From Ectopseudomonas chengduensis (GTDB taxonomy: Bacteria > Pseudomonadota > Gammaproteobacteria > Pseudomonadales > Pseudomonadaceae): DNA of 64,000 nt. The position numbers were made by a program, and so were the translations under genes. This document shows positions 56,383-64,000 of this stretch, one piece after another (the stretch's first letter is position 1; each line of letters opens with the position of its first letter). The notes below the pieces were generated by a model. The model was not told where the DNA came from and did no database searches. It saw only the letters and a program-made list of their open reading frames with translations. The DNA is taken from NCBI RefSeq assembly GCF_015712065.1, contig NZ_JACFYZ010000001.1, positions 744,001 to 808,000 on the forward strand, written 5' to 3'.

Positions 56383-57495
56383 ATGACCACGGGCAGCGCA
56401 TCACGGCGCGATGGCCCGGTTGCGCTGTCGGCGTTGTTCGACGAGGCGCTGCGGCACCTTGAGCCGAAGGAACCGGCGCAGGGCACGGCGCCGGCCGCCG
56501 ACGGTTTCCTCTACAGCGGCAACCGCCATGAGAGCGTGCCGCGCAGGCTGTTCCTCGACCGACGCCTGACGCCGCTGGAGCGCAACGCCTGGCAGGTGTT
56601 CCGCCTGCAGCTCAACGACGATGGCGTGACCGCCTTTCCCACCTACGACCAATTGCGCCCCTACCTGGCCTCGATGCCCTGCGCGGCACAAGCCTCGCAC
56701 GAGACCGTGGCGCGCGCCCTGACGCTGCTGCGGCTGACGCGCTGGCTGAGCCTGGTGCGACGACGGCGCGACCCGAAGACCGGCCGCATCCAAGGCAACC
56801 TCTACGTGCTGCACGACGAACCGCTGTCGCCCTTCGAGGCGATGCAGCTCGATGCCGACTACCTCGGCCTGGTCAGCCAGGCGCTGACCCATGCCGCCAA
56901 GGCGGTGCAGATCGTGGGCATGAACACGCTCAAGGAGATTGCCGAAGACCCGCTGCTCAGCGGCCGCACGCTGCCGACCCGCCTGCAGGTGCTGGCGCAG
57001 CGCATGGCGCTGCATGGCTGGACGACGCCAGGTTATCCACAGGAGGGTGCGGACCACGAATCCGAAGAAGGCCAGGAAGCCCTTCTTCGGAATGCTGCGC
57101 GCCCGTCTTCGGAATCCGAAGCAGGGCCGAAACCCGCGCCGGATAGCTCTCTTCGGATTCCGAAGGAGGACCGTACAGTACGTAATGATCGTATAAATGA
57201 AGTACGTACAGTACCGCGCGCGAGGGCCTTGCAGAACCTGCGACTGCCCGAGCGTTTCCTGCGCTTGAAGGATGAGCAGCAGGCCGGCGCGCTGGTGGCC
57301 CTGCAGCAGGTGGACGAAGCGCAGCGGCAGGCCGTTCTCGACGAGTGGGCGGCACGCTGCCACAACAGCGCGGTGCGCAACCCGGCCGGCTACCTGTTCG
57401 GCATCATCCAGAAGGCGATCCGCGGAGAGTTCAAGGCGTGGGCGGGCACCGACGCAGCAGCGCCGCTCGCGCCGCGAGCTGCGGGGCCCGCGTGA
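56383..57495 (+). CDS. STY4528-type pathogenicity island replication protein
   Basis: The 370-residue protein has a winged-helix replication-initiator-like N-terminal half (RNAWQVFRLQLNDDGVTAFP, then YLASMPCAAQASHETVARAL) and a C-terminal helical domain (about 285-365), joined by an acidic, low-complexity linker at residues about 217-277. The linker is encoded by four 13-14-bp iterons, a DnaA box and a 10-bp direct repeat pair, so this gene may contain its own replication origin. The family name is assigned from gene order and overall similarity. GCCATG follows the DUF2857 stop directly. Confidence 0.75.
   Translation: MTTGSASRRDGPVALSALFDEALRHLEPKEPAQGTAPAADGFLYSGNRHESVPRRLFLDRRLTPLERNAWQVFRLQLNDDGVTAFPTYDQLRPYLASMPCAAQASHETVARALTLLRLTRWLSLVRRRRDPKTGRIQGNLYVLHDEPLSPFEAMQLDADYLGLVSQALTHAAKAVQIVGMNTLKEIAEDPLLSGRTLPTRLQVLAQRMALHGWTTPGYPQEGADHESEEGQEALLRNAARPSSESEAGPKPAPDSSLRIPKEDRTVRNDRINEVRTVPRARALQNLRLPERFLRLKDEQQAGALVALQQVDEAQRQAVLDEWAARCHNSAVRNPAGYLFGIIQKAIRGEFKAWAGTDAAAPLAPRAAGPA
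57033..57214. other. Origin-like iteron cluster inside the STY4528-type gene
   Basis: A perfect DnaA box TTATCCACA (57033-57041) is followed by four copies of GAWTCCGAAGNAGG at 57058-57071 (+), 57081-57093 (-), 57112-57125 (+) and 57156-57169 (+), two of them forming TTCGGAATCCGAA-like palindromes. Then two CGTACAGTAC copies at 57172-57181 and 57205-57214, exactly 33 bp apart, bracket an AT-rich stretch. This layout is that of a theta-type origin with initiator-binding iterons. Confidence 0.6.
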
Positions 57496-57586
57496 TCGTC
57501 GTCGCCTTCGGCCTCCCGCCCAGCCGACCCCGAGGTGGCGCGCGCCTACCTCGCACGGCTGCGTTCAGCCTTGCGCGATCCCTGAG

Positions 57587-57603
57587 CTATCCCCAGGGGA
57601 TAG
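57587..57603. promoter_or_regulatory. 17-bp ICE palindrome, copy 1
   Basis: CTATCCCCAGGGGATAG is a dyad perfect around a central A. It is followed by CGG, AACA and, 12 bases on, GCCTTCCGTG, as at copy 2. It lies between the STY4528-type gene and the PLD gene. Confidence 0.65.
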
Positions 57604-57636
57604 ACGGAACAGGTCGCCTTCCGTGGGGTGATCCGG

Positions 57637-58854
57637 TCAGGTCGCGGCTTCGTCTTCTTCCGTTTCCCGCCAATAGGCGTAGTTGAACAGTGCATCCAGC
57701 TCCGTGAAGTCGTCCAGGCCCAACGATCGTCTGACCGTATCGGCATGCCCGCAGTACCTTGCGTAGCTTTCCGCACTGACGTTCTGCTTGGTTGGATGCA
57801 GTGGGTAGTCCCGGATGCCGGCGAGCGCCAGTCCCGACACCGCGTTCTGGTTCATCACGGCGAACCGCTTGTTGTCCAGCGCGTGCAGAATCTCAGTCAG
57901 CAGGTTGATGCCTGCTCCGGTGATGGCGCCGAAATGTCCATGTAGAACGGTAAACGCTTCGGCAGGCGAGAGGTTGCGCCGGTCAAGGATGTCCGCCACT
58001 GCGGCCACGAACTGCCCTGGGTGGTTGGCGATCCGGCTCTTGCTGCGGTGCAGCCCGCCGGAATGGAACAGGCCGATCAGCGCGTCGTAGTTACTCGGAA
58101 AGTCCCGCCTGGCATTGCTGCTCAGGGCCGCCAGCTCTGCCAGCCTGCGCATTGCCTGGCGCAGGTTTCCCTTGCGGCCGTTCTTCTGCGCAGTGAATCC
58201 ATGCGCTGAATCGTCGCTTTTCATCAGCTCCAGGAGGTCGGCCAGGATCGTGAAGTCCGGCCCCTCGGTTCGGCTCGCCTTCTGCGCGCGCTTCTTGGCC
58301 ACCTTCCGGCAAGTGTCGTGGATGATGTATTCCCGCTCGTAGGCATCAATCCGGGGCTTGGTCGCTGGCACGAGAATCCTGTCCGCGACCAGCGCATCGA
58401 GGTGTCGCGTGACAGATGCCATCAGCGCGCCGCTCGCGTCGTCGATGAGGGCCGATGCCTCGTAGTTTCCGTAGAAGCCTCCGTGGGTGAGGTTGGCCGA
58501 GCCGACGATCACCGAGCATTGCTTGCCATTCTGGAAGGCGTAGATCTTCGGGTGGAAGGTGTCGCTGGCGTTGCTGAGGTACAGGACGAGCGCGTGCTTC
58601 TCGGCGAGCGCAAAGAGCTGTCGGAGTGCTTCGGGTTCGGTCAGGTAGAAGTCCAGACCTATCGCAAACCTGGCCTTCAATCCGCTTTCCAGCGCCTTGC
58701 GCAAGGGCTTCAACAAGTCGCCGAGGGCCGAGGTCTTCGCGAAGGCCACCAGGCATTCCAGGCGTTCCGCCCGCTTCAGCAGCTTCTCGACCACGTGGCC
58801 GTGCCCGTGCTCTTCCTCGTTCAACAGCAACTGAACGGCTTTCCCATCCTGCAT
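57637..58854 (-). CDS. Single-HKD phospholipase-D-fold nuclease-like protein (cargo)
   Basis: The 405-residue protein has an N-terminal PLD domain with one catalytic motif (H101-x-K103 and GSAN at 118-121). The aspartate of classical HKD motifs is not at its usual place, as in the BfiI/NgoFVII restriction endonucleases, which act as dimers. The C-terminal half (about 285-390; ITGAGINLLTEILHALDNKR, then FAVMNQNAVSGL) resembles helical domains of predicted restriction or defence proteins. It is read against all other ICE genes here and lies between two copies of a 17-bp ICE palindrome, as expected for an inserted cargo gene. No methyltransferase is adjacent. A phage- or plasmid-defence role is inference. 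Confidence 0.78.
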   Translation of the reverse strand: MQDGKAVQLLLNEEEHGHGHVVEKLLKRAERLECLVAFAKTSALGDLLKPLRKALESGLKARFAIGLDFYLTEPEALRQLFALAEKHALVLYLSNASDTFHPKIYAFQNGKQCSVIVGSANLTHGGFYGNYEASALIDDASGALMASVTRHLDALVADRILVPATKPRIDAYEREYIIHDTCRKVAKKRAQKASRTEGPDFTILADLLELMKSDDSAHGFTAQKNGRKGNLRQAMRRLAELAALSSNARRDFPSNYDALIGLFHSGGLHRSKSRIANHPGQFVAAVADILDRRNLSPAEAFTVLHGHFGAITGAGINLLTEILHALDNKRFAVMNQNAVSGLALAGIRDYPLHPTKQNVSAESYARYCGHADTVRRSLGLDDFTELDALFNYAYWRETEEDEAAT

Positions 58855-58953
58855 GTTTTCCCCTCGTTCTTCTGCGCAGCAACCCCAGGTGCGATGCGCC
58901 CCCAGTCATTGTCATGGTTCAAGCCCCGACATCAAGCATTGGCGGCTCAAGAC

Positions 58954-58970
58954 CTATCCCCAGGGGATAG
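58954..58970. promoter_or_regulatory. 17-bp ICE palindrome, copy 2
   Basis: CTATCCCCAGGGGATAG again, followed by CGG, CACA and GCCTTCCGTG at the same spacing as copy 1. It lies 122 bp upstream of the TIGR03761 gene, in its likely promoter region. Confidence 0.65.
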
Positions 58971-59091
58971 CCGGCACACACAGCCTTCCGTGCGGAACAA
59001 ACCGGGCGCGCATGGGCTACGGTTTGTTGACTGACGGCCTTCCGGCCGATGTCGATGCTGGCGACTCGCCCCTTCACCGCGAGTCGCTCCC

Positions 59092-59880
59092 ATGGCCAAC
59101 GAACGCACAGAACCCCTGCAACTGAATCTCGGATCGCTTCGCAGCGCGATGTCGCTGACGCTGCACACGCACCACGCATCGCGCATCTGGCATGGCCGCG
59201 CGCCGACCGAGGGGCGCCCAGGCATCATCGGTCTCAACGGCTTCATCGGCGCCATGAACAAAATGAAGCGCGGCGCCGAGCAGGACGACCCCTACTCGGA
59301 TTGGTGGATGTTGCGGATCGAGGACAAGCTCGCCGACACCAAGAACCGCCTGCAGACCCTGCGCGAACAGGTCGACCAGGCCCTGGCCGACGTGCCCCCG
59401 GCGCTATCTCTGGGCGAGAACATGAACGTGCAGCCGGTGAAGCTGCCGCTGTTCGTGAACGCCCAGCTCGGCTTCATGGCGGTGTATCTGCTGGCCGACT
59501 ACGACGACGTGGCACGCAAACTCATCCTGGCGCACCACACGGCGCTGATCGACCGCAGCACCTTGGAGCGCTGGCTCAATGATGGTGCGCACGCGCTGCG
59601 CAGCCTGTTCTCGCTCGCCCAGCAGTACCGCTACTCGGGCACGACGCGCGACGACTTCGCGGCGAGGAACGCGGCGGCGCGAGCGGCGCTGGAGAAGTTC
59701 GGCGAGTTGCCGCAGGACGTGCAGGAAGGCACGCGCCGCTCGCGCTTCGCGCCACCGATCGCGCGGCGGACGACCAAGCCCGGCACACCGCCTGCTGCGC
59801 CCGCCATCGAGCCCGATGCGCCGGCTCACACGGATGGCGCAGCCAATCCAGCGACGGGTAATGAGGGTGCTGACGCATGA
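59092..59880 (+). CDS. TIGR03761-type (PFL_4669-like) ICE protein
   Basis: The 262-residue protein resembles the integrating-conjugative-element family TIGR03761. Its N-terminal part has LTLHTHHASRIWHGRAP and GIIGLNGFIGAMNKMKRGAE; the C-terminal 45 residues are Pro/Ala-rich and probably disordered. The role is unknown, though the family always travels with ICE replication genes. It overlaps the DUF3158 gene by four bases. Confidence 0.75.
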   Translation: MANERTEPLQLNLGSLRSAMSLTLHTHHASRIWHGRAPTEGRPGIIGLNGFIGAMNKMKRGAEQDDPYSDWWMLRIEDKLADTKNRLQTLREQVDQALADVPPALSLGENMNVQPVKLPLFVNAQLGFMAVYLLADYDDVARKLILAHHTALIDRSTLERWLNDGAHALRSLFSLAQQYRYSGTTRDDFAARNAAARAALEKFGELPQDVQEGTRRSRFAPPIARRTTKPGTPPAAPAIEPDAPAHTDGAANPATGNEGADA

Positions 59881-60425
59881 CGGCATCGCCCCCCATCGGT
59901 CACTCCACGCGCTTCGTGGCGCTGGAACAGGCGGACTTCCAGCGGCTGGAACACGCAGGCTACCTAAAAGGCCTTTTACAGCCTTTTAAGGGTAAGGGGA
60001 GTCTGGAGACCTGGGCCAGCCAGTGCGCAGCGCTGCGCGACGACGTGATTGGCCTGGCGCAGCGGCGCGTGCTGCCCCAGGCGCGCGCCTACCCGTTCAG
60101 CCTGCTTGACGTGCAACTGGCCCAGCAGGCCACTGGCGCGGGGACGACCTTCCTGCGCTGGCGCAACCTCGACCGTTCCTCCATGGGCGTGGCGTTGTGG
60201 GAGGCCCTGCTGGCCAACCCCGCGACGCCGGCCTCGCTGATCGACGAGCTGTACGCGATCGAACTGCAGCGCATCGTGCTGAACATGCAGATCAGTCTGA
60301 CCCACAGCATCGCTCGCCAAGCACTGGGATGCGCCAACAAGGCCGCCCAGGCCGAAGCGGCTTACCTGCGGCGTGTCCACGGGCATACCGCGGCCGTTCC
60401 ACCCACCACCAAGGAGTCACCATGA
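59877..60425 (+). CDS. DUF3158 family ICE protein
   Basis: The 182-residue protein matches the DUF3158 family found with TIGR03761 and SSB in PAGI-2-type elements. It has a helical body (WASQCAALRDDVIGLAQRRV) and no signal or membrane segment. It is coupled at both ends, by ATGA to the TIGR03761 gene and by ATGA to ssb. The role is unknown. Confidence 0.72.
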   Translation: MTASPPIGHSTRFVALEQADFQRLEHAGYLKGLLQPFKGKGSLETWASQCAALRDDVIGLAQRRVLPQARAYPFSLLDVQLAQQATGAGTTFLRWRNLDRSSMGVALWEALLANPATPASLIDELYAIELQRIVLNMQISLTHSIARQALGCANKAAQAEAAYLRRVHGHTAAVPPTTKESP

Positions 60426-60802
60426 GCACGCACTTCGTCGGCGAGGGCAACATCGGTTCTGCGCCGGACTACCGCGAATTCCCGAACGGCAACGACGAGC
60501 CGCGCCGGCTGCTGCGCCTGAACGTCTACTTCGACAATCCAGTGCCGACGAAGGACGGCTACGAAGACCGCGGCGGCTATTGGGCGCCCGTGGAGCTGTG
60601 GCACCGCGACGCCGAACGCTGGGCGGGTCTGTACCAGAAGGGTATGCGTGTGCTGGTGGAAGGGCGCACGGTCAAGGACGAGTGGGAAGACGCCGACGAC
60701 AACGAGCGCATCACGTTCAAGATCGAAGCCCGCCGCGTGGGCATCCTGCCGTACCGCATCGAGTCGGTGGCGCTCAGCGCCAAGCCGGCCGGCGGACAGT
60801 AA
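60422..60802 (+). CDS. ssb: Single-stranded DNA-binding protein of the ICE
   Basis: The 126-residue protein has an OB-fold SSB-like core (VGEGNIGSAPDYREFPNG, LRLNVYFDNP, WAPVELWHRDAERWAGL, GMRVLVEGRTVKDEW). It lacks the acidic C-terminal tip of housekeeping SSBs, as in related ICE proteins. It probably coats single-stranded DNA during transfer or replication. It is the last gene of the three-gene unit. Confidence 0.83.
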   Translation: MSTHFVGEGNIGSAPDYREFPNGNDEPRRLLRLNVYFDNPVPTKDGYEDRGGYWAPVELWHRDAERWAGLYQKGMRVLVEGRTVKDEWEDADDNERITFKIEARRVGILPYRIESVALSAKPAGGQ

Positions 60803-60869
60803 TTCGCCCATCGCCGTTCCCCAGAGGGCGGCTGTAGCAACCGTCATACGCCCGCGATGCACCAGCGAG

Positions 60870-60886
60870 CTATCCCCAGGGGATAG
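60870..60886. promoter_or_regulatory. 17-bp ICE palindrome, copy 3
   Basis: CTATCCCCAGGGGATAG for the third time, 210 bp upstream of topB in the 294-bp gap 60803-61096, which is otherwise empty. The downstream GCCTTCCGTG element of copies 1 and 2 is not conserved here. Confidence 0.65.
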
Positions 60887-61096
60887 CTCTAAGGTCGTCC
60901 ACGGAGTTCCAGCCGCCCTCCCGAAACGACCCTCTTGCTGTGCCAGCTCCTACGATCTATTCACACCGCTGCGGCAACGAACCGCCTGCCAATCACAAAG
61001 CGGTGTCTGCATCAATCGATTTCCTTGCTGCCGGCATCTCCTGGCCCCGCCAAGCTGACGCCCATCCGATGAACCGCACATTTCCAAGGAGGCTTC

Positions 61097-63118
61097 ATGC
61101 GCGTGTTCCTGTGCGAGAAGCCGTCCCAGGGCAAGGACATCGCCCGTGTGCTGGGCGCCAGCCAACGCGGCAACGGCTGCTACAGCGGCGCGGGTGTCGT
61201 CGTGACTTGGTGCATCGGTCATCTGGTGGAGGCGGTTCCGCCCGAAGGGTACGGCGAGCAGTACAAGCGCTGGGCCATCGAGCAACTGCCCATTCTTCCT
61301 GAGCGTTGGCGTGTCGAGCCCAAGGCGGCGACCGCAGCGCAATTCAAGGTCGTGCAGCAGCTCGTCGCCAAGGCGGGCGAGCTGGTGATAGCGACCGACG
61401 CCGACCGCGAGGGCGAGATGATCGCCCGCGAGATCATCGACCTGTGCGGCTACCGCGGGCCGATTCAGCGCCTGTGGCTGTCGGCGCTCAACGATGCGTC
61501 GATCCGCAAAGCGCTGGGTGCGCTCAAGCCGTCCGCCGAGACGCTGCCGCTGTATTTCTCCGCACTCGCCCGATCGCGCGCCGACTGGCTGATCGGGATG
61601 AACTTGAGCCGCTTGTTCACACTGCTGGGGCGTCAGGCCGGCTATACGGGCGTGCTGTCGGTGGGGCGCGTGCAGACGCCGACGCTGAAGTTGGTCGTGG
61701 ATCGTGATCGCGAGATCGCGCGATTCGTCTCCATGCCGTATTGGGCCGTGGATGTGCTGCTATCCCATGCCGGCCAATCCTTCACCGCGAGCTGGATACC
61801 GCCCGAAGGCAGCACGGATGCAGCGGGTCGCTGCCTTCAGCAGCCGGTGGCGCAGCAGGCTGCGGATCGCATTCGCGCGGCACGCGATGCGCAGGTCGTG
61901 TCGGTGGACACCGAGCGCGTGCGCGAGGCACCGCCGCTGCCGTTCGACCTGGGCACGCTGCAGGAGGTGTGCTCCAAGCAGTTGGGCCTCGACGTGCAGG
62001 AGACGCTGGACATTGCCCAGGCGCTGTACGAGACGCACAAGGCGACAACGTATCCGCGCTCGGATTCGGGCTACCTGCCCGAGAGTATGTGGGCCGAGGT
62101 ACCGACCGTACTCGACAGCCTGGTCAAGACCGACCCCAGCCTGCGGCCGCTGATCGAGCGCCTGGATCGCCAACAGCGCTCGCGCGCCTGGAACGACGGC
62201 AAGGTGTCGGCTCACCACGGCATCATCCCGACGCTGGAGCCCGCCAACCTGTCGGCCATGAACGAGAAGGAACTGGCCGTCTACCGGCTGATCCGCGCCC
62301 ATTACCTCGCGCAGTTCCTCCCGCACCATGAGTTCGACCGCACGGTAGCGCAGCTCGCTTGCGGCGGCCAGTCGCTCGTGGCGGTGGGCAAGCAGATCGC
62401 CGTGATCGGCTGGCGCCTGGTACTGGCGACGCCGGAGCCGGACGCTGCCGATGACGAGGAAGCGCAGCGCAGCCAAGTGCTGCCCGCCCTGCATGCGGGC
62501 CTGTCCTGCCCGGTCGGGAAGGTGGATCTCAAGGCGTTGAAGACGCTGCCGCCCAAGCCCTACACGCAGGGCGAGCTGATCAAGGCCATGAAGACCGTCG
62601 CCAAGTTCGTGACCGACCCGCGCCTGAAACAGAAGCTGCGAGATACCACCGGCATCGGCACCGAGGCGACACGCGCCAACATCATCAACGGTCTGATCGG
62701 TCGCGGCTACCTGGTCAAGAAAGGCCGCGCCGTCCGCGCTTCCGACGCGGCATTCACGCTCATCGACGCGGTGCCCTCGGCCATCGCCGACCCTGGCACC
62801 ACGGCGGTGTGGGAGCAGGCGCTCGACATGATCGAGGCCGGCCAGATGGCGCTGGACACCTTCATCGAGAAGCAGTCCGTGTGGGTCGGCCAGCTCGTGC
62901 AGCAGTACCGCGGCGCAACGCTCTCGCTCAAGCTGCCGCTGCCGCCGGCGCCGGCCTGCCCGCAGTGCGGCTCACCGATGCAGCAGCGCACGGGCAAGAG
63001 CGGCGCGTTCTGGTCCTGCTCGCGCTACCCGGACTGCAAGGGCACGTTGCCGATCGAGTCCCCGACGGGCCGGCGCAGCGCACCGCGCAAGCGGCCCGCT
63101 GCCTCCAAGGCGTCCTGA
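61097..63118 (+). CDS. topB: DNA topoisomerase III, ICE-encoded
   Basis: The 673-residue type IA topoisomerase has an N-terminal Toprim domain (VFLCEKPSQGKDIARVLG, with ATDADREGEM at about 103-112), SVGRVQTPTL, the catalytic-tyrosine motif TTYPRSDS (about residue 318) and a C-terminal zinc ribbon (CPQCGSPMQQ, then FWSCSRYPDCKG). It probably decatenates or relaxes ICE DNA during replication or transfer. AAGGAGG precedes the ATG. Plasmid and ICE copies are often of this length. Confidence 0.94.
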   Translation: MRVFLCEKPSQGKDIARVLGASQRGNGCYSGAGVVVTWCIGHLVEAVPPEGYGEQYKRWAIEQLPILPERWRVEPKAATAAQFKVVQQLVAKAGELVIATDADREGEMIAREIIDLCGYRGPIQRLWLSALNDASIRKALGALKPSAETLPLYFSALARSRADWLIGMNLSRLFTLLGRQAGYTGVLSVGRVQTPTLKLVVDRDREIARFVSMPYWAVDVLLSHAGQSFTASWIPPEGSTDAAGRCLQQPVAQQAADRIRAARDAQVVSVDTERVREAPPLPFDLGTLQEVCSKQLGLDVQETLDIAQALYETHKATTYPRSDSGYLPESMWAEVPTVLDSLVKTDPSLRPLIERLDRQQRSRAWNDGKVSAHHGIIPTLEPANLSAMNEKELAVYRLIRAHYLAQFLPHHEFDRTVAQLACGGQSLVAVGKQIAVIGWRLVLATPEPDAADDEEAQRSQVLPALHAGLSCPVGKVDLKALKTLPPKPYTQGELIKAMKTVAKFVTDPRLKQKLRDTTGIGTEATRANIINGLIGRGYLVKKGRAVRASDAAFTLIDAVPSAIADPGTTAVWEQALDMIEAGQMALDTFIEKQSVWVGQLVQQYRGATLSLKLPLPPAPACPQCGSPMQQRTGKSGAFWSCSRYPDCKGTLPIESPTGRRSAPRKRPAASKAS

Positions 63119-63898
63119 TCCTCGCTTCCCCCTGCCGCGCCGGCCACTTCACTAGCGGCGAGGCAAACGTCCCGCACCGCGCGGGACCTCCAAAGCGCGC
63201 GTCTCCTTCTGCAACGGTGTGCGCGCCCCGTCTGCCCACCATCGGGCGACGGGGCGAGAAGGTCATTGCTCCACGAATCGCGCCCGCCGCCATTCCCTTG
63301 ATCGGTGTGCCTTGCCTCGGTCATGAGGGGCTTCCTGACGCCTTGCCGCCGCGCGAGCCGTGAGGAGGCCCCTTGGGCCGAGGGTATTCCGTGCCGGTGC
63401 CCGCCGGCGGAACAACGGGCTCCCTTTGTGTGTGGATGCACGCCAGAGGTTTCCGGCCCCAGCCACGAAACGGGCCGGGTGCGATTGCTGACGCAGCGAA
63501 CGGCTTTGACGACGGCCCGCGCTGACGCAGCCCACAGGTGGTTTTCCTTCCTCTCCAGCCGAAGGCCCGCGTGGCCTTCGGCGCCCTGGTCCTTGCCTTG
63601 TCCCGTGACGCGGGCCCGCCCTAAAGCGGGCCGTCCGCGATTCGGTTTTCCCTGCGACGGCAGCCATGCTTCGCGCCCATCCTCACGCCATGCGTTGCTG
63701 ACAGTCGTCAGCGGCATGCCCTGGCAGTCTCGGTCTTCAAGACTGCAACGCGGTTCGCCGCGTCGACCGATCCAGTCCGCTTCGCATCGCCCACCGCGGA
63801 CGCTCGCCGGCCTGGCGACGATGCACTTTTCTCAACCACCCGAGGGGAACTCCATCCTCTACGGGATGCGTGCTCCTCGACCCACCAAGGAGCACGGC
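63119..63898. other. 780-bp non-coding, structured region after topB
   Basis: No credible gene is present. The region contains a perfect 10-bp hairpin (GCCGAAGGCC at 63558-63567 with GGCCTTCGGC at 63573-63582), a 7-bp GC hairpin (63613-63632), a GCTGAC-agtc-GTCAGC hairpin (63697-63712) and two GCTGACGCAGC direct repeats 34 bp apart (63487 and 63521). It could hold an origin of transfer, a leader RNA or a regulatory region. Confidence 0.5.
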
Positions 63899-64000
63899 AT
63901 GTCTGAACCTTCTGCATCTTCCTCTGCAACCGCAGTGCGCAGTGGTGCGCTGGCGCTGGCCTGGACCGGCAAGCGTTTGCCGCTACAGGTGCTGCGCAGC
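63899..64000 (+). CDS. ICE protein, partial (start only), possibly STY4534-type
   Basis: ATG 63899 preceded by AAGGAG opens a frame that runs to the window edge for 34 codons (MSEPSASSSATAVRSGALAL at the start). In PAGI-2-type elements an STY4534-family ICE replication gene commonly follows topB. The visible residues are too few to confirm that. Confidence 0.5.
   Translation, partial: MSEPSASSSATAVRSGALALAWTGKRLPLQVLRS

Overview
The window looks like a chromosomal segment of a high-GC Pseudomonas, probably of the P. mendocina / P. oleovorans group, carrying the first 15 kb of an integrative and conjugative element (ICE). The genus call rests on a divergent gap/edd pair with HexR-type operators, a prc gene next to an EAL-CBS-GGDEF gene, an ahpC-ahpF pair, an OprD-family porin, a GcsR-type regulator beside a gcvH-gcvP-glyA-gcvT operon, and many Pseudomonas-style palindromic intergenic repeats.

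Layout. 1-9 kb: gap (partial), edd, rdgC, tRNA-Val and tRNA-Asp, an FKBP lipoprotein, a small three-gene HTH/unknown/Sel1 cluster and a cyclic-di-GMP enzyme. 9-15 kb: prc, a quinone oxidoreductase, ahpC and ahpF. 15-23 kb: ureidoglycine aminohydrolase with a divergent LysR gene, then an ABC importer operon that also encodes a cytoplasmic phosphodiesterase and a HAD phosphatase, controlled in all likelihood by a divergent GntR/UTRA regulator. 23-32 kb: small accessory enzymes (DGPF, DUF899, SnoaL-like, WYL regulator, GST, VOC), an M14 carboxypeptidase, an OprD porin, CHM isomerase, and soxR abutting a 5'-truncated FMN-reductase gene. 32-46 kb: the glycine cleavage operon with a readable sigma-54 promoter and GcsR-like sites, sodC, gcsR, endA, an MscS channel and a chemoreceptor. 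46-48.6 kb: an AT-rich patch with a lipoprotein gene and a zinc-ribbon gene of unknown function that has some features of an integron cassette.

At 48,600 the ICE begins. An 18-bp tRNA-Gly 3' end is followed on the minus strand by an orphan tRNA terminator, which marks the attachment site. Inside lie two paralogous LysR genes, a broken ExbD-like fragment, a BisR-like gene, alpA, parA, a short HicA-like gene, a ParB-domain gene, a DUF2857 gene, an STY4528-type replication protein, a single-HKD PLD nuclease (cargo), TIGR03761 and DUF3158 genes, ssb, topB and the start of a further ICE gene. The order matches the regulatory and replication arm of the ICEclc / PAGI-2 family.

The most notable unexplained signals are in the ICE. 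A cluster of four 13-14-bp iterons, a perfect DnaA box and a 10-bp direct repeat pair is nested in the coding sequence of the STY4528-type gene and looks like a replication origin. A 17-bp palindrome occurs three times between ICE genes, two copies flanking the PLD cargo gene. Paired palindromes precede alpA. A 780-bp structured non-coding region follows topB.
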